64,000 bases of DNA from Zanthoxylum bungeanum (taxonomy: Eukaryota > Streptophyta > Magnoliopsida > Sapindales > Rutaceae): contig SKCR01035603.1 in NCBI GenBank assembly GCA_019454045.1, positions 16,665 to 80,664 of the forward strand. Reading direction: 5' to 3'. Positions 10,612-20,960 of the stretch are shown piece after piece. Numbering within the stretch: the stretch's first letter is position 1; every line of letters begins with the position of its first letter. Position numbers and translations under genes: made by a program. The notes under the pieces are model-generated. The model did no database searches, had not been told where the DNA came from, and saw nothing but the letters and a program-made list of their open reading frames with translations.

Positions 10612-11721
10612 GTTGGCTATCGGCCTTTTAACAAGTCTTCCATTTTCCCTAACCCAAAGGATATCTATGATGGCTCTTAAGACACAAGAGAGTTAACATG
10701 ATGCGTGTATGCATGAGATGCATGAGATACGTGCGATGTATGGAACATATAATTCGGCCCATTGTCATTTTAAAGCTTCAATCATATTATTGCAAGGTGC
10801 AAACTTGTCCCATTTGAAAAGGCCCAACAGGTTTACACCTTTGTAATAACATGGTTAAACAACTTCAAATGATAAAGAGCCCAAACACAGGATGGCCCAT
10901 CGGCATTTCAGAAACTTTTAGCCTAATTGTCATAGGATACGAACTCGTCCCAGTTTAAATGGCCCAACAAGTTCGCATTTCTGACAAGAAGTCCAACTGG
11001 ATCCAAATGGTGATGGTCCCAAGCATAAAGAGATAATTCAAAAATAAAGCAATAATTTCTACAGAGCGGCCCATCGACATTTCAGAAGCTTTTGGCCCAA
11101 TTGTCGTAGGATACGAACTCGTCCCAGTTTAAATGGCCCAACAAGCTCATATTTCTGACAAGAAGTCCAACTGCATCCAAATGAGGATGGTCCACAAGCA
11201 CAAGGAAATAGTTGTTATAGGTCATAAAACTCCGGTCTATATGTGGGTTTGCGGGAGTGTGGACAAAGACTCTCGATGGCAAAGGATTGCCCACAACTAG
11301 GTCTCCCCACTCAAGGGTTCGAGCAACCAAGTGAGCGCACCTTTTTTATACCTTATGGTACGTGCCAACGAGTTATGGTGCATGACTGACTGTCAAATGG
11401 ATTTCCCGTTGTAGATTCCCCAGAGGGAGGGCGGAGCAAACTCTCTTAAAAACCCAAGCCTCTTAGGCTTTTATCGCATGGTGACAGGAATAAACAACGA
11501 GTCCTCCAAATTAGTCCATCACGGTAGGCTACAAGTACATTATTATCTATGTGTCTTCGCAGCTTTTCCTTATAGAAAGGTAGTGAATGAGGGAAGACAC
11601 CAAACCATTACCTAGCCTTAAAAGTGCCTTGATAAAACCCATTTCAACCCACTGTAGACACAGTTTAATTAAAGCACAAATCAGAATCATTACAAGGCAT
11701 TATTTCGGGGCCAATTCTCTA
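10612..11721 (-). other. Element B leader with internal repeats
   Basis: Untranslated leader between PBS and gag. A unit of about 165 bp (GGCCCATCGGCATTTCAGAA, then GGATACGAACTCGTCCCAG, then GACAAGAAGTCCAACTG) occurs at about 10900-11040 and 11065-11190. A more diverged copy lies at about 10755-10880. The part near the PBS (about 11340-11720) matches the leader of element C at 52420-52800. Open frame 11082-11330 is not gene-like. Confidence 0.7.
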
Positions 11722-11739
11722 TCCCCAGTGGAGTCGCCA
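11722..11739 (-). other. Element B primer binding site (Arg-tRNA type)
   Basis: The minus strand reads TGGCGACTCCACTGGGGA three bases inside the 5' LTR end. From memory, this is complementary to the 3' end of a plant tRNA-Arg ending ...CAGTGGAGTCGCCA, the primer class reported for Ogre. Element C has the identical site. Confidence 0.75.
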
Positions 11740-12319
11740 GACTGTAGGACACAAATGTTGGACGACCCTGTTCCGGGCTCGCGGCCCGGTCGGGAGTATA
11801 GAGTAGCCCACGAGGGAGCTAAACCAGAGAAATAACATGGAGTCGCCTCCCGGTGTGAACCGGGAAAATGATTTAAGGCCGCACTTACCCCTCACAAGGG
11901 AAGACCTCAAACCGTTGGGTTCGGAATGGTCCCTTACTTATGCCACTTGTAATGATATGATTTTTGCAATAATCTAACCAAGCCTAAGCAACATATATTT
12001 CCAAGGATATTCTATTTCTAAGTTCACTTGCATAGAAACAAAGCTCGTATCTACGTTTGCCTATAACCTATTTTCATATAACCTATGCCTAAGCTTGCAT
12101 GCATAAAAGTAGATTGAAATAACGATAAACACATAATTTCACAGACGCATTACATTGATGATCATGGAAACGCAAATGGACAATGATTATACAAGCATGC
12201 ATATTAAAGAGAGGCAATTAAGTGCATAAATATTGAAGAGAGCTAACTAAACATATGATGGGGGAGAGAATGACTAAGAGAACAAACATGCATGAAACAT
12301 GATAAATGAATCTATCCAG

Positions 12320-12850
12320 TGTGTGCGCGTTCATGTAGTGTTCGTAAACGCGTTCAAACGGTAAACAGAATACAACCGTTCGAGTAGCGTTCGATAACGC
12401 GTTCGAACGATAAACAGAATGTCCGCATTCGTATAGCGTTTGATAACGCGTTCCAACGGGATGAGACCTGATGCATGATACAATAAAATGCATGAACATT
12501 CGAGCAGCGTTCGTAAACACGTTCGAACAGTAAATAGAAGGTTCGCATTCGTGTAGCGTTTGAGGACGCGTTCGAACGGGACCAGACCTGATGCATGATA
12601 AAACAAAGAAAATACGTACGCATTCGAGTATCGTTAGTAAACGTGTTCGAACGGTGAATAGAAGGTTCTCGTTCGTATAGCGTTTGAGAACGCGTTCGAA
12701 CGGGAAAAGACCTGATGCATGATAAAACAAAGAAAACACATGTGCGTTCGAGTAGTGTTCGTAAACGTGTTCGAACGGTAAACAGAAGGTTCGTGTTCGT
12801 ATAGCGTTCGAGAACACGTTCGAACGGGACAAGACCTGATGCATGATAGA
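12320..12850 (-). repeat. TTCGAA-palindrome tandem array in B 5' LTR
   Basis: Same array as at 5490-5965: about four units of 120-125 bp marked by ACCTGATGCATGAT (about 12467, 12587, 12711, 12833), with CGTTCGAACG palindromes. It gives a spurious 239-codon repetitive frame (12218-12937). Confidence 0.8.
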
Positions 12851-14249
12851 CGACTCAACACATACATAGATAAACAAAACCATAATGTAGGACCTCGTGT
12901 GCCCGATGGACCACATTTCACATTCAATCGGGTGCACCTCGTCCGGCGCGGCAAAACATCATGGAAAAGGTAGCCTTTTAGGCATTTCCCTCGAATAGAG
13001 GACCTTTAATCCACCCTAGTTAGCCCATGCACACAAGAATGCAATGCATGCGTAAATAAAGCAATGATATGCAAAGGGTAAATGACATAATAAAAGGCGC
13101 GACAAATCATCGTGGTAAAGGTAGCCTTCAGGCATTTCCCTCGAATAGAAGACCTTTAATCCACCATAGTTAGCCCATGCACATTATGTTACCATGCACA
13201 TAAAATAAAGACAACAATAATATAGGACCTCGTATGCTCGATTAAACATATCTCACATTCAATCAAACATACTCCGTCCAGCGCGGCAAAACATCATGGA
13301 AAAGGTAGCCCTTTAGGCATTTCCCTGGAATAGAGGACCTTTAATCCACCCTAGTTAGCCCAAGCGCACTATATCATCATGAATAAATAAGAAACATGCA
13401 GAAAACAATAGCATACTAACGACTAAATCATGTTTAAAAGATAAATAACATGCTAGCAACCCAATCATGCTCGAATACAAGGTTGGATGAAACAAAATGT
13501 GTGAATCTCTCAAGTGATACGTGGCATTGTATCTCGAGTGCAAACCGCAATATCGTCCATTCGGATTCGGCTACGGAATTTACGTCTAGGTTTCCATCCG
13601 ATATACCACAAGAGAGAACACATATTTCATTAATTCAAGGACCACAACATATATCAACAAACGACTCTCATGCGAGGGAATTCTAATAAACAAAAAAAAA
13701 AGATGAGAATAAATAAAAAGGGTGCCATCAGGTCTAACCTCTTATTTTTTCTCTCGAAAGTGCGTTACACGGCCGTCAGAAGGGTTGGTGCTCCGCAATT
13801 CCTCCGGTTCACTGGTCCACTGCTCTCATTCACTGCTTCGGTGTTTTGAGCTGTCGTTTCCTCTGTTTTGATGCTGTTTTGCTGCTGTTTTACTGTTGTT
13901 TATTGCGGTAATTTAAGGGTTTTAAAGTACATTTTTTTTGTCACTGTTTTGCTATATTAATGGACTGTTTTTTGGCTACTGTTTGCGGTGAATAAGGGTT
14001 GTTTTGGGGTTAATTCGGGGACTATTTTGGACTATTTTAGGGCTGCAGTTAGGGGCTGTTTTATGTTTATTGGTTTCGGTTCAAGGGTTGGTATGCGTGT
14101 GGTAGTGTTGTCGTATATCTGTTGGTGTGTTTTTGAGTCTTAGGGCTGTGTGTTTGTGAGATTGAGCTAGGTAGGCAATGGTGCTAATGCTTTACAGAAT
14201 TTCTTGTGATTTGTATGTATGTGCTAGGGTGTGAAAGGTTGGTTTAGGC

Positions 14250-14263
14250 TTCTTTTTATAGGC
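14250..14263 (-). promoter_or_regulatory. TATA box of element B 5' LTR
   Basis: The minus strand reads CCTATAAAAAGAAG, about 545 bp from the LTR start. The element C LTR has CCTATAAAAATAAC at the same distance. The site is absent from the B 3' LTR. Confidence 0.6.
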
Positions 14264-14813
14264 AAAGGCTAGGGTTTCTAAGGTTTGAATAGGAATGGAT
14301 CGAGTAATTATGGGGGGGAATATTTTGATTAGTGTCTCACAAGGAAAAATCTTCTTAAGTTTGGGAGGAGATTTGGTTTGATTGGGAAGGTCATATATTT
14401 GATTGTTTATTTAGGTATGTGAATTATTTAGATTGGGATGTGATTTATTTAATTTAGGAACGATATTATTTTAATTTGTGACATGTTTTAAATATTTTAA
14501 TTATTTTTGGGTGGTATTTGGTGGGCTAATTGGGCTTGGGCGTGAAGCTAGCAACAAAACCAGAAGTACCGACACCGTTTGAACGGCGATTCGAACACTG
14601 CACGAAAGCTCGAAATCTGCTTGACGTTCGAACGTGTTCACGAATACAGCACGAACGAAAGCAGTGAACATGTGAATTGAATCCGATGACATACTTATTC
14701 TGAATGTCCCCTTCCGACATTCATTTCCCGTGACTTTCGCAACCTAAAGAGTAGTGCCTCCGTACAAGGCTCATCATTGGGACTTATATGCAAAATGCAG
14801 TGCCTACATAATG

Positions 14814-15471
14814 TCCATCGCGGATGTGTTTGAACCACGAAAGCTTTGTTCTATATCGTATGTCTTTGGCGGTTGTGACTTGTTGGCCAAAGTCAAGGCC
14901 ACTTCTAGTTCATCGACGTGGATTACGAAGCTATCCCACTGTCAATGGGTCCTGCTTAACTGGAATCATTAATTTTGTTGAGCCAAAGCCAAGGCTTAGT
15001 TGATTCAGAGAAAAATGTTAAGAAATATATTGGATATATTTGCATATATTGGATATGTGTTTCGGAATTGGAGGTCCACCTACGGGATCTAGGAATTGGA
15101 TGGGATCCAATTGATCTTAGAGATCTACCTAGTTAAGTTTCATACAGCTTGTTGGCCAAAGTCAAGGTTGTGTGTTATTTAACGGGATCCTAGCCCACTA
15201 GGAAACTAGGTTTCCCGAGTACTCCACAGAGGGTTAGAGGCTCGCCAAAAAATAGTGGGAGGCTAGTATTAAATTTGCAATTTCGTTTAGATACTTGCCA
15301 ATACGCGCTTTTTATTTTAATTTATCATTGTAATAAATATATTAGTTGGAATAATATTGAATATTGCTTTCTTTGAACATTTAGACTGTACATGACAATA
15401 CTCCACTTGTAGTTAGTTATATAGTCGAACTATAGTTACCATTGCATTTGGGGTGTACCCAAAATCGTTGA
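14814..15471 (+). other. Copia A1 leader, second part
   Basis: Leader resumes after element B. It carries TTGTTGGCCAAAGTCAAG at 14880-14897 and 15149-15166, and a decayed copy near 14974. It is collinear with A2 (25278-25990) and, inverted, A3 (35600-36250). Confidence 0.75.
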
Positions 15472-16615
15472 TTGAATAATTGGACTATTGCAATCGAGAT
15501 GGCTGGAAAGATTAGCGTAAAGGACATAATCCTGGGTAAAAATGTCTTTAACGGCGTAAATTTTCCAGATTGGGAAATGAATCTTAGGATATTCCTGGGA
15601 GTTGAGAAGTTACTCTATTGGATAGAGAAACCTCTCGGGCCTGAGCCCGGAGTTGAGTAAATAATAGAGCATGAGCTTTAGAAGACTCATTGTGATAATA
15701 ACTTTAGTGCTCAATCTGTTATGCTTGCCGCAATGACTCCTTAATTTCATCTTCAGAACTAAGGATTAGATCCTTATACCATGATATGAAATGAAAGGAT
15801 CTTCATAGATCTAACCTTAGATAATAGAAGTACGAACTGCAAAATGAAGTTATTTCGCTCGCGTATGTCAGAGGGTTCATCCGTCGAGTACTAGGTGTCG
15901 TAGATGATTGCTGACATCGAATAGCTAGGTTAGCTGGGAATTACCTATGAGGCCGAGACTTCCATAGATTTGATCTTATAGTCTCTGCCCGAATGCTGGG
16001 GCGGGTTCATCATGAATCAAGAGAAAACTCTTGGAGAGTTAATGGCTATGCTCAAGGAGGCAGAGCCAGAGCTTCCAAAAGGGCAAGAAGCGCAAGGCGC
16101 ATCTTACTTTGACATCCCAGAAGGCCAAGGCTTGGCCGAAGGCTTCTAAGGGTGTGAATAAAATGGTAAAGGCAAAATCGTCACAGTCTTATGGGAAGAC
16201 AAAAGACATATCCCAACACGTCTACCTAAACTGTGGCAAATGGGGTCACTGGAAGCGTGACTGCCATATGGACAAGGTAGACATGAAGGATGTGAAGACG
16301 GGCAAGGCTCTGACTTCAGGTATGTTTGTTATAAACATGTCCACTACTAGTTTTAAAAATTGGGTTTTTGATACTGGATGTGGTATATACATATGTACTG
16401 ATGTGCGGGATCTGCTGATTAGCAGGAGAGTGTATTCAGATGAGATCCACCTGTGAGTCAGAAACGGGACGAGAGTCGCTGTTTTGGCTGTGGGAACCTA
16501 AGTTTTGGAACTGCCATTTGGGCATGTACTTAAATTAAGAAAGTGTTATGATGTACCTAGTTTGAATAGAAACATTATCTCTAAATCTAGTTTAACTCGT
16601 TGCGTTATACCTTTA
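15472..16615 (+). pseudogene. Copia A1 gag-protease remnant
   Basis: Start of a Ty1/copia polyprotein. The ATG at 15472 opens a frame with MAGKISVKDIILG and FPDWEMNLRIFLG, matching A3 (35397-35588), and it stops after 62 codons. A second frame (16109-16456) holds a nucleocapsid knuckle NCGKWGHWKRDC whose first cysteine has become tyrosine (A3 keeps it), then an aspartic-protease motif VFDTGCGIYICTD. Similarity continues to 16615, where an inverted family A LTR (A3) begins abruptly. Integrase and RT of A1 are absent from the window. It is broken by stops and cannot make a polyprotein. Confidence 0.8.
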
Positions 16616-17885
16616 TGTTAGTGTCCTAGACATTCCATGGGATCTCTAAGCGTGATTCGTGTATGAATTAATCGAAGAAAGTTGCGGAAAAACTTACTTT
16701 GATCGGTTTTAAGGATTTCAAAAATTCCTTTGGATATAGAAGCTCCAAGCTTTAAATCGTGTTCCAAACTCTTAGGTGAGTTTCCCTATCACCTTAATTG
16801 ACTCATTGTAAATGCTAGCTAAAAGAAATTTTGCAACAAAACTTCAATGGAGGAGGAAGGTCACGACAAGAGCAAAGGAAGAAGAAAGAGTTTGCTGTGA
16901 ATAGTAACTCTACTTTACTTCCAAAGTTGATTTAGTTTAAATACAAAGTTTGTGTGTTGAAATGGGTTTGAGTGTTTTAGAAGTTAAGCAAGCCTTACAT
17001 TCAACAAATCAAATCCATAAATTAAGCTTAACCACGTCTTTCACATGTGCAACAAGTTGATGTAAGTGAAGTGGGTCCCACCACTTTTAAATTCCAAATT
17101 TAAGTCGGCTAATTCAACACGCAACTTCGCTCAGGCCTGGGTTCGTTTAATTCCGAATTAAATAAATTTTTCGTTGCGACATAATTAAATCTAATTTAAT
17201 TAAATAATTATGCCTCGTAAAATTATTACGAAAGTCGCTTACGAATTAATTCTAAATTAATTCGTTCGCCCGAATTAAAATCCAATTTTAATTCCTCTTT
17301 GAAATCTAATTTCAATTAATATATCCAATATATTATTTAATCGATTAATTCCAAATTAATCGTTCTCTCTCTTCGATTTTAAATTTATCCCAGATAAATT
17401 CTTACCGTAATTAATCCTAGATTAATTTTCTCTCTCTCATAATTAATCCCAGATTAATTCCGTTCGAGTCAAATGTCATCGGTGAATCTTTGGAAGTGAC
17501 CCATGAGATCCCTGGATATGTTGGCAGTAAATACGGTTATCGGACAATCCGAATACGTGCGTACCCAGTACCACGTTCTTACCGATTTACAAGACATGGT
17601 TGGCTTCTAGCAAAGCATCGTGCCTACCCAATTCTCTAGAAATATTCTTTTAAGGAATACATAATCTTTATCAGGCGTAGTATACTAAGTATTGCGTATT
17701 ACGATCCAGTATCGGATGTCACATGCTAGACCTAGGGCTGAAATTGTGTCTGCCCCGTACGAAGGATATATCGGATCACAGGCAACTAGTCTCTATAATT
17801 GGATAATCACGACATAGTCATATTATCCCGATGACTGCAGTACTTGAGAGTACTAGTTCCGTATCCTACGTGATCATCATCTCTA
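16616..17885 (-). repeat. Copia A3 3' LTR, distal part
   Basis: An inverted family A LTR whose end (…CTAACA on minus) abuts A1 protease sequence at 16616. It matches the last two thirds or so of the LTR. It includes inverted TTAATC palindromes and the ATGTTGGCAGTAAATACGG segment shared with 59478-59500. The first 341 bp of the same LTR lie at 31494-31834, on the far side of A2. About 270 bp in between are missing. Confidence 0.8.
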
Positions 17886-18250
17886 TGGTGGGCATTCTTC
17901 ACTGGTTTTTCCACTGAAAAAACGTGAGCAGTGAAGGGGAAGCAAGTGCGATTTTGTGGCAAAATCAAGAGTGCTAGGACACTCCGGGATCATGCGAAGG
18001 TGATAGGGAAGTCCACCAATGAGCCGAGAACCATTCGACGAAGCTTGGAGCTTGACGAAGGACCTCCAATGGCTGAAAATGAGGAGCAAAATGCAGCCCC
18101 CTGCCGTACAAACCAGTAAGCAGATTTTCAGTTTTTGTTGCCTCAAGCGTCGCTCAACCGATCGATGTAAGTATTCCGCGACTTCCTCGAATGTATTCAC
18201 TTATGTTTCATGTTTGTAAATTGATCTTGGGATGCTTAGAATCTCCAACA
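17886..18250 (+). repeat. Copia A2 5' LTR remnant (last 365 bp)
   Basis: Nearly identical to 31130-31493, the last part of the A2 3' LTR, and ends CTCCAACA right before a primer site. The first roughly 1650 bp of this LTR are gone, fused to A3 LTR at about 17885. The antisense frame of about 105 codons here, and its twin at 31114-31443, is LTR sequence. Confidence 0.82.
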
Positions 18251-18251
18251 A

Positions 18252-18264
18252 TGGTATCAAGAGC
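18252..18264 (+). other. Copia A2 primer binding site
   Basis: TGGTATCAAGAGC, one base more than the canonical initiator-Met site TGGTATCAGAGC, two bases after the LTR end. Confidence 0.75.
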
Positions 18265-19348
18265 ATGGTTAAAAGCATGAAAAAGTTTAGGGTTAAAATT
18301 TGGGTAAATTGATTTTGAGCATGTTTAAATGAAATTGGATGATTTTGTATGCTTAATTGATGTTGAATTGAAGATTGATTGGATCAATTTTAAGAAATTA
18401 TGATTGGATCATTTTTTCCCCAAATTGTTGTGATGGCCGAATAGGTTGAGCCCTATAATTTCTTGGGATTTTTGATTTTTGATCATTGGATGTGTTGGAA
18501 ATCATTCGGGGATATGATTTAATGTCGATTGTGGAATTAATTGGATTGAAACCGAATCGGACGTAAAATCCCGAAATTGCCGAGAATGTAAGAGCATGAA
18601 ATGGGTTTTATTTTTGTTAAATTATGTTTGACATGATTTAATCTTGATAAGCATGATTAATTAGGCTAATTGATGTTTTAGGAATGTTAATTGGATAATT
18701 AATTGTGTAATGCACTTTAGGTAATTAAATTGGGAATTTGGAATTTGACAATTTAATTGAATTGGGCTAATTTTGGAAATTGGGCTTGAATTGTTGTAAA
18801 TGGGCTTATTGGGCTTTGTTGTACAAAGTTGGGTTAATGGAAATTGGATTGGATCTAATTGGACCCAAAACCGCATCCATAAAGCTCAAATGCGACTTAA
18901 TGGACCTTTAATGTTTAATTGGGCCTAATGGGCCAAGATTGATTTCTAGGCTTATGGGGTAACTCCCGGATTGGACTTTGGTTATCGTTTTGATCCGAGT
19001 TGACCAAAAGTCCACGCCTTAAGAAATTAATTAAAAGCCCATTGGACTTTAATTAAATTGACGTTGGACGTTAATCGGGCTTTGAGACCCGTAACGATTA
19101 AATTTGGAATTTAAGTCGTAAAAGGTTTATTAATAAAGTGTAGTATTTAATTTGGAATTAAATAGCGAATTAGTATTAAATACAAATTGAATTGGATTTA
19201 ATTATGTAGTTTAATTTAATTCGAGAATTCGTACTTTGAGTACTTATTCGCAAAAACGAGTTTGACTCGCGCAAAATCACATCGTTGTTTGAACATTGGA
19301 TGATCACTAATTATCAGATTAATTAATTTGATTAGATTGATTGATAAT
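18265..19348 (+). other. Copia A2 leader, first part
   Basis: AT-rich leader matching A4 (39790-40322) and A1 (4086-4400). No coding potential is recognisable. Element D sits at its right edge. Confidence 0.7.
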
Positions 19349-19535
19349 TGATAAGTGTGGTTTATACCCACTTATTATGGTATTCTCAGCTTATTATTTT
19401 GTTATATTTCGAGATATTTAATATTATTTATAGTTTATTTCATGTTTTATTTGTAGGAGCATTAATACATGGATCTGGGAATAATGCACGTGTTTTGGGA
19501 ACTTTTAGGAAGACACAGGACGAGCAGGGAAGAAT

Positions 19536-19731
19536 GGCGCCGAGGCGCCAAAATCCCATATAAAGTACAGAGAGAATGGCGCCACGGCGCCATTCATCAA
19601 TCACAAATGGCGCCGTGGCGCCCTAAATAATAAGAGAATTGGCGCCGAGGCGCCAATGAAGAAGGAAGGCGCCTCGGCGCCCTAAAATGTCAATTCTCAT
19701 ACAAAATGCCGAGGATTATGCGCCGCGGCGC
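19536..19731 (+). promoter_or_regulatory. Six GGCGCC-N2-GGCGCC inverted pairs upstream of TATA (5' LTR)
   Basis: Pairs start at 19536, 19578, 19609, 19641, 19668 and 19720 (the last is GCGCCGCGGCGC). The central dinucleotides are GA, AC, GT, GA, TC and GC. Some flanks make TTTTGGCGCC or ATTGGCGC, matching the plant E2F consensus WTTSSCSS. Confidence 0.75.
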
Positions 19732-19814
19732 TGCGAGAAGACCTGACACGTTCCGGGAAAGTGATTTTAGGGTTTTTAATAATCCTAATGATACCCAATG
19801 ACTCCCAGACTCAA

Positions 19815-19826
19815 CTATAAATATAA
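19815..19826 (+). promoter_or_regulatory. TATA box of element D 5' LTR
   Basis: CTATAAATATAA, about 85 bp downstream of the last GGCGCC pair. Duplicated at 23876-23887 in the 3' LTR. Confidence 0.6.
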
Positions 19827-20733
19827 CAGTTCATCCAACAACAAAAGGGAGGCTAATACAGAGCACAAAACACAGAAACACATATTTTTAGAGACCCAAG
19901 GAGAGGATTGAAGAGCGACAAGAGGAGATTAAGGGCTGTAATATCCGGAGAGGAAGAGATTCAATTCGGGTTTTATCTTCTTATTTATTTCTTAAAACTC
20001 TAATGATTTCCATTAGATTCATGACTTATTATTCATTGTTTTATCTTTTGTCATGAATTTACTCCTTAATTTGGAGAATGATGTAATTGATGCTTGAACC
20101 TTGTATTTCGTTTATCAATTTTGTTATGAAGTTTTATTAATTTATTTATATTCTTTTGAGTTTAATGCTTCTTGATTGCTGGCCACAATTGAAGATGATG
20201 AATGTTTAGAATCTATCACTCGAGAGAGGGGATTTTGAATAGATCTAAAGAATATAGCCTAGGATTTTATAGAGTTCGAGAGAATCTGTAGTCATTTGAA
20301 GTCGTTAATATAGAATCACAAATCGTAATGAGTTGTTAACTATTGGATTTTTATAGAGATATCAAGTCTATAGTTGATAATCTTTTCACTCGGCACTCGA
20401 GAGAGGGAGTGGATATTTTGGGAGTCTTGACTTATAAACAATATAACTGAACAAAGATTAATTGGCATAACAAATACATAGGTGACAGCTAGGTGAAATC
20501 AGAATCCAGAATCTCTATCGTATTAGTTCCTCCTATATAATTATTTTTATTTTTATATTTATTTATTTATAAAAATCTTTATTAATTGTTTTCTAAATAA
20601 AGTTAGGATTATCAATTGTAGTACTTAGTGCGAGTTAACGCAATCCCTGTGGGTTCGACACTCTAAACTCATTTATACTAAAACTTGACACCTTACACTT
20701 GCGGTACGATATAAAAATATCACAACAAGTTTT

Positions 20734-20751
20734 TGGCGCCGTTGCCGGAGA
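20734..20751 (+). other. Element D primer binding site (Asp-tRNA type)
   Basis: TGGCGCCGTTGCCGGAGA, one mismatch to the complement of the tRNA-Asp 3' end (...CCCCGGCAACGGCGCCA). This primer class is used by Athila-like elements. Confidence 0.85.
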
Positions 20752-20960
20752 TTGTTTGTTTAATTCACATTAATACTACTACCAAGTAATTTTAGCTTTA
20801 ATTTAGAATTTTATTTTAATTTTATTATTTTTATTTCCTTTATTTTTGTCTAAGTTTATTTTTATTTTTTTATTATTTCTTTTTTTTTTATTTGATTTGA
20901 TTTGATTTGATTTGATTTTTGTTTTATTTTTTTCTTACGAGGTGAGTTTGAAAAGAACCA
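20752..20960 (+). other. Element D short leader
   Basis: AT-rich spacer ending in a GATTT microsatellite (TTTGATTTGATTTGATTTGA around 20889-20915), immediately before the gag-like ATG. Confidence 0.6.

Larger units (their letters stand above)
4912..14808 (-). mobile_element. Element B: complete Tat/Ogre-like non-autonomous gypsy retrotransposon (TR-GAG type)
   Basis: This is a 9.9-kb element on the minus strand. It has a 5' LTR (11743-14808), an Arg-tRNA-type PBS (11722-11739), a leader, a gag frame, a small pol tail, a 3' UTR with tandem arrays, a polypurine tract (7317-7335) and a 3' LTR (4912-7316). It is flanked by CAATG (4907-4911) and TAATG (14809-14813), a 5-bp duplication with one mismatch. 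The empty site GATCAATGTCCATCG survives in A3 (inverted, near 36240-36255). There is no protease, RT, RNase H or integrase core, so it would need proteins from an autonomous relative. LTR-plus-gag elements of this kind are known in plants as TR-GAG. Confidence 0.88.
11743..14808 (-). repeat. Element B 5' LTR (full-length copy)
   Basis: 3066 bp, TGTAGGCACTGC...GTCCTACA on the minus strand. It includes the U3 block missing from the 3' LTR (14049-14649), a TATA box at 14250-14263, the TTCGAA array (about 12320-12850) and the repeat of about 170 bp (12885-13380). Its start is homologous to the element C LTR start (TGTAGGCATCGCATTTTTGC). Long reading frames at 12218-12954 are array artefacts. Confidence 0.88.
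19349..20727 (+). repeat. Element D 5' LTR
   Basis: TGATAAGTGTGG...TATCACAACA. U3 carries six GGCGCC pairs (19536-19731) and a TATA box (19815-19826). The later part has ATTAGATTCATGACTTATTA, CACTCGAGAGAGGGG and CAATCCCTGTGGGTTCGACA phrases typical of Athila-type LTRs. Confidence 0.9.

Noticed and set aside
12218..12937. 239-codon minus-strand frame (and its twin frames at 5387-6035)
   Set aside because: It is a translation of the 120-125-bp LTR tandem array in element B. The amino-acid repeats mirror DNA repeats, alternative frames are equally open, and no conserved domain is visible.
20734..20751. Possible tRNA-Asp gene fragment
   Set aside because: Only the complement of the tRNA 3' end is present, directly after an LTR. 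It is a primer binding site, not a tRNA gene.
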